Shown here piece by piece: positions 18,901-23,241 of a DNA stretch of 23,241 nt. This DNA is from Eremomyces bilateralis CBS 781.70. Its lineage: Eukaryota > Ascomycota > Dothideomycetes > Eremomycetales > Eremomycetaceae. The notes under the pieces are model-generated. The model saw only the letters and a list, made by a program, of their open reading frames with translations, was not told the DNA's origin and made no database searches. The translations under genes were made by a program, and so were the position numbers. How positions within the stretch are numbered: position 1 is the stretch's first letter; each line of letters opens with the position of its first letter. The DNA lies in the NCBI RefSeq assembly GCF_010015585.1, contig NW_022985115.1, forward strand, positions 5,857 through 29,097, written 5' to 3'.

Positions 18901-20774
18901 AGGCTACGTTCCGGGGGGTCCAACAGGAAGCCATCGAGGCGATTCAAGCCGGGGTTAGCCCCGTAATATCGATCATGCCCACCGGGTCTGGCAAGTCGGT
19001 ATTATTTATGTTACCAGCATGGGTCGAGCCGGGAGGGACGACCATTATCGTTGTACCATTGGTCGCATTGCGCAAGGACATGAAACGACGATGCAAGAAG
19101 CTAGGGATCGGATGCGCCGAATGGAACGGTCGTAGGCCACCCGATGCCGAAAGCATTGTGCTGGTGACGCCAGAGTCGGCCGTGTCCGGGGAATTCCAGA
19201 CGTTCATTAACCGGTTGAAAGCGACGAGGCGGTTAGATCGGATCGTGATCGACGAGTGCCACGTCATATTGAACGATCAAACTGGTTTCCGGCCCATATT
19301 GCAAAGGTTAGGGTCGTTAGTAGCCGCCGAGACGCAGATGGTGCTATTGACGGCCACGTTGCCACCTAGCAAGGAGAGGGTACTACGGGAGCGTATGCAT
19401 TGGCAGGACGAAGGCGTCGTGATTCGAATGCCCACCGTCCGGACGAATATCCGGTATTCAGTGGCTTCAGTAGACCCCCGGGCTAGGCAGGAGGACCAGG
19501 ACGCCGTGATCGAAGCGTTGGTGGACCAGGAGGACGGTAAGGTGGTGGTATATTGTAATTCCCGATCCCGGGTCGAGCGGTTAGCACGAAGCGGGTTAGG
19601 CGTCTGCGAGGCGTTCCATGCGGGTTTACCAGACAAGAAAAAGGCGGAGGTTTTAGAGGAATTTCGTACTGGAGAGATCCGCATCGTCGTGGCTACTAGT
19701 GCGTTAGGGATAGGGGTCGATATTCCCGATATCCGGCTAATTATTCATGCCGATGTGCCACGGAATTTGATAGATTTCGCACAGGAAAGCGGACGAGCGG
19801 GACGGGACGGACAGCCCAGTCGATCGATCGTTGTCGGGAATTCCAGTAAGGATGAGTTAGTGCAGCGGTTTTTACGAAGTGATGGAGGGTGTCGGCGGAT
19901 AGTGCTCGACGAGTACTTAGATGGGCACCAGGGGCGACGTAGATGTGAAGGAGCGGAGGCATGCGATTTATGTCGGCCCGGTCATCAATCCATAGACGGC
20001 GAATCGGTAGAGGCGTTAAGCGAGACAATCGATGCATTCGAAGAGTCCAATGCGTTGGGAGAGCCGGGACATGTTCAAGGATCGAGAGAAGTCGACGTGG
20101 GAGAGGAAGAACGACCTATAAACGAACATGATCCCCCAGACGGCGAATCGACGGACGACGACGAATCGACGGATGACGACGAATCGATAGATAGCGAATC
20201 AACGGAGGAAGCCAATTTCGCGATACAATTCGATCAGCAGCAGAGGGAGTTAGCAGCGATCCGCCGACGAGCGGTCCAGGCACGACAGGACGAGGCACTA
20301 GGAGTGGATGAATTGCAACAGCGATTGGACGAATGGCTGGGCGTATGTGTGGTATGTCGCAGGCACGATCACGTCGTTACGGCATGTCCACAGGTCGAAG
20401 CACAGGAGGCACGAGTAGAGATCGACCGGCGACGAACCAGAATCCGATACGCGGCATATTCGTGTTGTTTCCAGTGCGGGGTAGCGCAGGCACTATGCGA
20501 GCGGTATACGGCGGATGAAAACGGACGATGGAGGACGACGGGGAAGAGGTGTCAGTATTTTGGAGTGGTCAAGGCGGTGGTTTGGGGGCTACGGTGGATC
20601 GATCCAGGGGTATACCAGGAGTGGATATCGCGGTTAGACGGGTTCGGCGTTAGCATTAGTTCCGAAGTAGCTATTGACGAGTATTTAGCGAGGCGCGAAT
20701 ACAAGAGCGGGATTGAAGGGGGGAGTTTGATGTGGGAGTTTGGCTGGATTGCGGGGCGGTTAGCAGGTCGATAG
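15981..20774 (+). CDS. Telomere-linked RecQ-like helicase with a recombinase-like middle domain
   Basis: An intronless 1597-residue protein, probably a nuclear ATP-dependent 3'-5' helicase acting in subtelomeric DNA. The N-terminus has two C2H2-like fingers (C18-x2-C21-x11-H33-x4-H38, and C88/C101/H114/H119) as in OrsD/DUF3505-type proteins. An acidic stretch lies near 360-385. Residues ~700-900 resemble a tyrosine recombinase core: R723 in ARGTELLS, K758, R846 in MDYRN, H887 and Y896 in GHSTHVAGMVY; the box-II His is Met843. The RecQ motor follows: Walker A MPTGSGKS (999-1006), DECH (1091-1094), LLTATLPP, VVATSALGIGVD and QESGRAGRDG (1268-1277), then a short Cys cluster. The C-terminus has an Asp/Glu/Ser repeat, a CCHC knuckle (C1456, C1459, H1464, C1469) and further Cys pairs. 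The first ATG is used. No break is seen. It reads towards the repeat array. Confidence 0.93.
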   Translation: MNPEAYFTRIREYGLIVCKECRYCVWPQDIRGHLKGEHHKAKKEVVDAIDTVVQRWRGLVRDPIEFLVPQAVAEPFEALPLFEDGLMCRLPVNNESIDVVCGKVSRNRKALITHWRTVHDWTMTKKRGQGQGGGQTNEGKIAVQRRFNNAVEKVLCQRFFTSRHCSQYFRIAPRIPGQMPQERIDSWKRIQQMAEEKFQGIEKRIRTNIEAGEKDEPNPWLACSGWHKYLGDLDREDLMASVAKPGDGGKDADPLEQVVWKAMTDVVRISQETVSKTGMFIRLEAVRTEEHQTKYVPLEIYWDPDSIDRRAQPWRQILMFFIRTQKQHEWESPAYKFTQAQMQAFVRLIAEAEKVQDETEEREEDDNDDDDDNDDDEPRPDKSDEFPTMTPVQTACLEFCIQLLNHKVMRNEYESALVCVLAVLGVNGDTWRDPETYPPILSSIIKCARFMVIQKAVNMAGPPDEPDGYRQGSVIDFEGSNSEYESGNRSPSLGASPAASLGTSPPERSSQTSPKTAIFPWSSPPVRLVRSSRQSDEPDCLEWVNRMMDGFMVRGSKSPMQWMLNLRTYGLKIHYNTTARGHVEWNDGETLLYKGTQFSMAQFRGMIHGILFETRQIMAELLFCTDGVGDMPIVPWELLRDDPTNGRPGWNFLQDQRTRFPVNGETWLFDRIGKHEAMRREFERPDSESGVRRKGVNDYMTKLSRFREKLLVLMHITGGQPARGTELLSIRHQNTAKGAHRNVFIEDGMVVFVTQYHKGYAISGNVKIIHRYVPREVGELVVRYLWLVLPFQQRMQSLIDGHIPSPAHMWPKQQYRQSWTSERMATVLRRETEIGLGHRIGIMDYRNVAIGISRRFMRAPTAFQQDDEETPDPEQAEAEIADLQAGHSTHVAGMVYSRGIIEMAGAVADTRMRFRGSSVDWHRFLGFESAQEPRGSSKRRCLFEDDANEARFERWARIRRMNAAEQFQRMMGREATFRGVQQEAIEAIQAGVSPVISIMPTGSGKSVLFMLPAWVEPGGTTIIVVPLVALRKDMKRRCKKLGIGCAEWNGRRPPDAESIVLVTPESAVSGEFQTFINRLKATRRLDRIVIDECHVILNDQTGFRPILQRLGSLVAAETQMVLLTATLPPSKERVLRERMHWQDEGVVIRMPTVRTNIRYSVASVDPRARQEDQDAVIEALVDQEDGKVVVYCNSRSRVERLARSGLGVCEAFHAGLPDKKKAEVLEEFRTGEIRIVVATSALGIGVDIPDIRLIIHADVPRNLIDFAQESGRAGRDGQPSRSIVVGNSSKDELVQRFLRSDGGCRRIVLDEYLDGHQGRRRCEGAEACDLCRPGHQSIDGESVEALSETIDAFEESNALGEPGHVQGSREVDVGEEERPINEHDPPDGESTDDDESTDDDESIDSESTEEANFAIQFDQQQRELAAIRRRAVQARQDEALGVDELQQRLDEWLGVCVVCRRHDHVVTACPQVEAQEARVEIDRRRTRIRYAAYSCCFQCGVAQALCERYTADENGRWRTTGKRCQYFGVVKAVVWGLRWIDPGVYQEWISRLDGFGVSISSEVAIDEYLARREYKSGIEGGSLMWEFGWIAGRLAGR

Positions 20775-20880
20775 GAAGATCAATCCAATGATTTTTAGCG
20801 AAGACGATTAGCGACCTAGTAATAAGTAATGATTTATATATGGAGCGACTTCAGTCGATATCAGGAGTTATAGAAGGTCA
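20775..20880 (+). other. 3' flank of the TLH gene
   Basis: This short AT-rich stretch contains TAATAAGTAATG, a possible polyadenylation-type signal about 45 bp after the stop. It leads straight into the tandem array, so the transcript end lies at or inside the array. Confidence 0.35.
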
Positions 20881-23241
20881 GACGAAGTAGTAAGACGAAG
20901 GGGCAAGACCATACACGCAAGACCAAGAAACAAGATGAAGAGGTAAGATGAAGAACACGATAAAAGAGCAGGACCACGCAGCAAGACCACGCATTAAGGC
21001 GAAGAATCAAGACGAAGGAGCAAGACGATGCAGCAAGACGACGCAGCAAGACGAAGAAGTAAGACCATACAGAAAGACGACGGAGCAAGACGAAGGAGTA
21101 CGACCACGCAGCAAGACGAAGGAGCAAGATGAAGGCACAAGACGAAGGAGCAAGACGAATAAGTAAGACGACGCAACAAGACGATGTAGCAAGACGAAAG
21201 GGCAAGGCGGCGCAGCAAGACGAGGAAATAAGACGAAGAAGCAAGACGAGGACGCAAGACTATAGAGCAAGACGACGCAGTAAGACGAAGGAGCCAGATG
21301 AAGAAGCCAGACGAAGGAGCGAGAATATAGAATAAGACGACGCAGCGAGACGATACAGCGAGACGAAGGGAGATGAATTGAGACGAAGACGTAAGACGAC
21401 AGAGCGAGAGGAAGGAACAAAACCACGGAGTAAGACGAAGAAGCAGGACAATGGAGCAAGACAAAGCCAGACAATAGAGCAAGACAAAGCCAGACGAATA
21501 AGTAAGGCAACGCAGCAAGACGAAGGAGCAAGACGATAGAGTAAGACGATGGGGCAAGACGATAGAGGAAGACAATAGAGTAAGACGAAGAAGTAAGATA
21601 AAGACGTAAGACAAAGAAGTAAGACGAAGGAGTACGACGATGCAGTAAGGCGAAGAGGCAAGACCACGCATTAAGACGAAGAAGCAAGACGAAGAAGCAA
21701 GACGAAGAAGCAAGGCGAAGAAGCAAGACGAAGAAGCAAGACGAAGAAGCAAGACGAAGAAGCAAGACGAAGAAGCAAGACGACACAGCAAGACGAAGAA
21801 GTAAGACTACACAGGAAGACGAAGGAGCAAGACGAAAGAGTACGACTACACGGTAAGACTAAGGAGTAAGATGAAGGTACAAGACGAAGGAGCAAGACGA
21901 ATAAGTAAGACGACGCTACAAGATGACACAGCTGGACGACGCCATAAGACGACGCAGCTAGACGACGCAGCAAGACGATAAAGATAAAGCCAGACGAAGG
22001 AACTAGACGAAGGAGCTAGGCGAATAAGTAAGGCGACGCAGCAAGACGAAGGAGCAAGACCATAGAGTAAGGCGACGCTATAAGACGATGCAGCGAGACG
22101 AAGGAGCAAGACGACGCAGCAAGAAGAAGAAGTAAGACCACACAGAAAGACGAAGGAGCAAGACGAAGGAGCAAGACGAAGAAGCAAGACGAATAAGTAA
22201 GACGACGCAATAAGACAAAATGGCAAGGCGGCGTAGCAAGACGAGGAAGCAAGACGAAGGAGCAAGACGAGGACGCAAGACCATAGAGCAAGACCATAGA
22301 GCAAGACGACCCAGTAAGACGAAAGAGCCAGATGAAGAAGCAAGATGATAGAGCAAGACGATGGAGCAAGACAATGGAGAAGGACGATGGAGTAAGACGA
22401 TGGAGCAGGATGATGGAGCAAGACGATGGAGGAAGACGATAGAGCAAGATGATGGAGCAAGACGATGGAGGAAGATGATGGAGCAAGACGATGAAGGAAG
22501 ACGATGGAGCAAGATAATGGAGAAGGACGATGGAGCAAGACTATGGAGCAAGACGATGGAGCAGGATGATGGAGCAAGACGATAGAGCAAGACGAAGAAG
22601 CAAGGCCACCCAGGAAGACGAAGGAGCAAGACGATGGAGCAAGATGATGGAGCAAGACGAAGAAGCAAGATGAAGAGGTAAGACAAAGAAGCAAGACGAA
22701 GGAGTACGACGACACAGCAAGGCGAAGAAGCAATACCACGCAGCAAGACGACGCAGTAAGACAAAGGAGCCAGATGAAGGAGCAAGATTACCCAACACGA
22801 TAGAGGAGCAAGATCACGCAGCAGGACCACGCAGCAACGCCACGTATTAAGACGAAGAAACAAGACGAAGGAGCAAGGCGACGCAGCCAGACGATGGAGC
22901 ACGATGACGCAGTAAGACGAAGAAGCAGGACCACGCAGGAGGACGAAGGAGCAAGACGAAGAAGCAGGACGATGGAGCAAAACAAAGCCAGACGATGGAG
23001 CAAGACAAAGCCAGACGATGGAGCTAGACGAAGGAGCCAGTCGAATAAGTAAGGCGACGCAGCAAGACGAAGGAGCAAGACCATAGAGTAAGACGACGCT
23101 ACAAGACGATGCAGCGAGACGAAGGAGCAAGACCATAGAGTAAGACGACGCTACAAGACGATGCAGCGAGACGAAGGAGCAAGGCGACGCAGCAAGACGA
23201 AGGAGGAAGACGAAAGAGCAAGACCATAGAGTAAGGCGACG
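20881..23241. repeat. Subtelomeric 13-bp tandem array
   Basis: About 180 degenerate copies of a 13-bp unit, consensus GACGANGNAGCAA on the plus strand, run to the window edge. Common variants are GACGAAGGAGCAA, GACGACGCAGCAA, GACGATGGAGCAA, GACGAAGAAGCAA and GACCATAGAGTAA. Runs of one variant occur (GAAGAAGCAAGAC around 21677-21781; the GATGGAG type at 22360-22580). Longer-period repeats also occur, including a perfect 52-bp duplication at the right end and blocks that recur about 1.02 kb apart. The unit contains no stop in any minus-strand frame, which explains long but meaningless ORFs. The array lies directly behind the TLH gene. Confidence 0.95.
23079..23182. repeat. Perfect 52-bp duplication within the array
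   Basis: Four consecutive 13-bp units (GACCATAGAGTAA, GACGACGCTACAA, GACGATGCAGCGA, GACGAAGGAGCAA) at 23079-23130 are repeated exactly at 23131-23182. This indicates very recent slippage or unequal exchange. Confidence 0.9.

Noticed and set aside
20861-23136. Long minus-strand ORFs (up to 352 residues) in the tandem array.
   Set aside because: They arise from a stop-free 13-bp unit that is open in several minus frames at once. The products are low-complexity and have no domain.
1-23241. CRISPR array, tRNA or rRNA genes.
   Set aside because: No spaced palindromic repeats or RNA-gene folds were seen. The only large array has direct 13-bp units without spacers, and the context is eukaryotic.

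Overview
This window looks like a subtelomeric, transposon-rich region of a filamentous ascomycete (Pezizomycotina-like). The evidence is a RecQ-type telomere-linked helicase (TLH) gene beside a long tandem array, a Tad1/I-like LINE, a Ty3/Gypsy chromovirus with a Tf1/sushi-style self-priming arrangement, a Tc1-type DNA transposon, and near-identical ankyrin repeats of the kind seen in fungal NLR/heterokaryon-incompatibility proteins. TAG stops where CAG or TGG would be expected fit CpA-to-TpA (RIP-like) mutation. The species cannot be named from the sequence alone.

Layout, left to right. (1) 3-857: 3' end of a gene made of seven 33-residue ankyrin repeats plus a short acidic tail. (2) 858-1642: no convincing gene. 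(3) ~1643-2933: Tc1/mariner element with an open DD34E transposase (1729-2802). (4) ~2944-3150: decayed coding-like fragment on the minus strand, next to the transposon. (5) 3448-3580: small inverted-repeat, MITE-like element. (6) ~4138-8597: LINE with ORF1 (coiled coil, CCHC knuckle) and ORF2 (APE endonuclease, reverse transcriptase, start of RNase H). ORF2 has one in-frame TAG and is cut off within RNase H. (7) 8598-15212: Ty3/Gypsy chromovirus, a fossil with about five interruptions, whose two 196-bp LTRs differ at one position. It starts inside the LINE, but the LINE does not resume on its right. (8) 15213-15980: AT-rich promoter-side region. (9) 15981-20774: uninterrupted 1597-residue TLH gene. 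(10) 20881-23241 (window end): about 180 degenerate copies of a 13-bp unit with higher-order structure.

The most interesting point is in the TLH protein. Between its N-terminal zinc fingers and its RecQ motor, residues ~700-900 carry an ordered set of motifs matching a tyrosine recombinase catalytic domain: R723, K758, R846, H887 and Y896, with the usual H-x8-Y spacing. If real, this is a recombinase-helicase fusion sitting beside a subtelomeric repeat array, which suggests a mobile or repeat-maintaining subtelomeric system. This is inference from motifs and needs structural and comparative tests.

The telomere probably lies to the right, beyond the array, but no TTAGGG array is present in the window.
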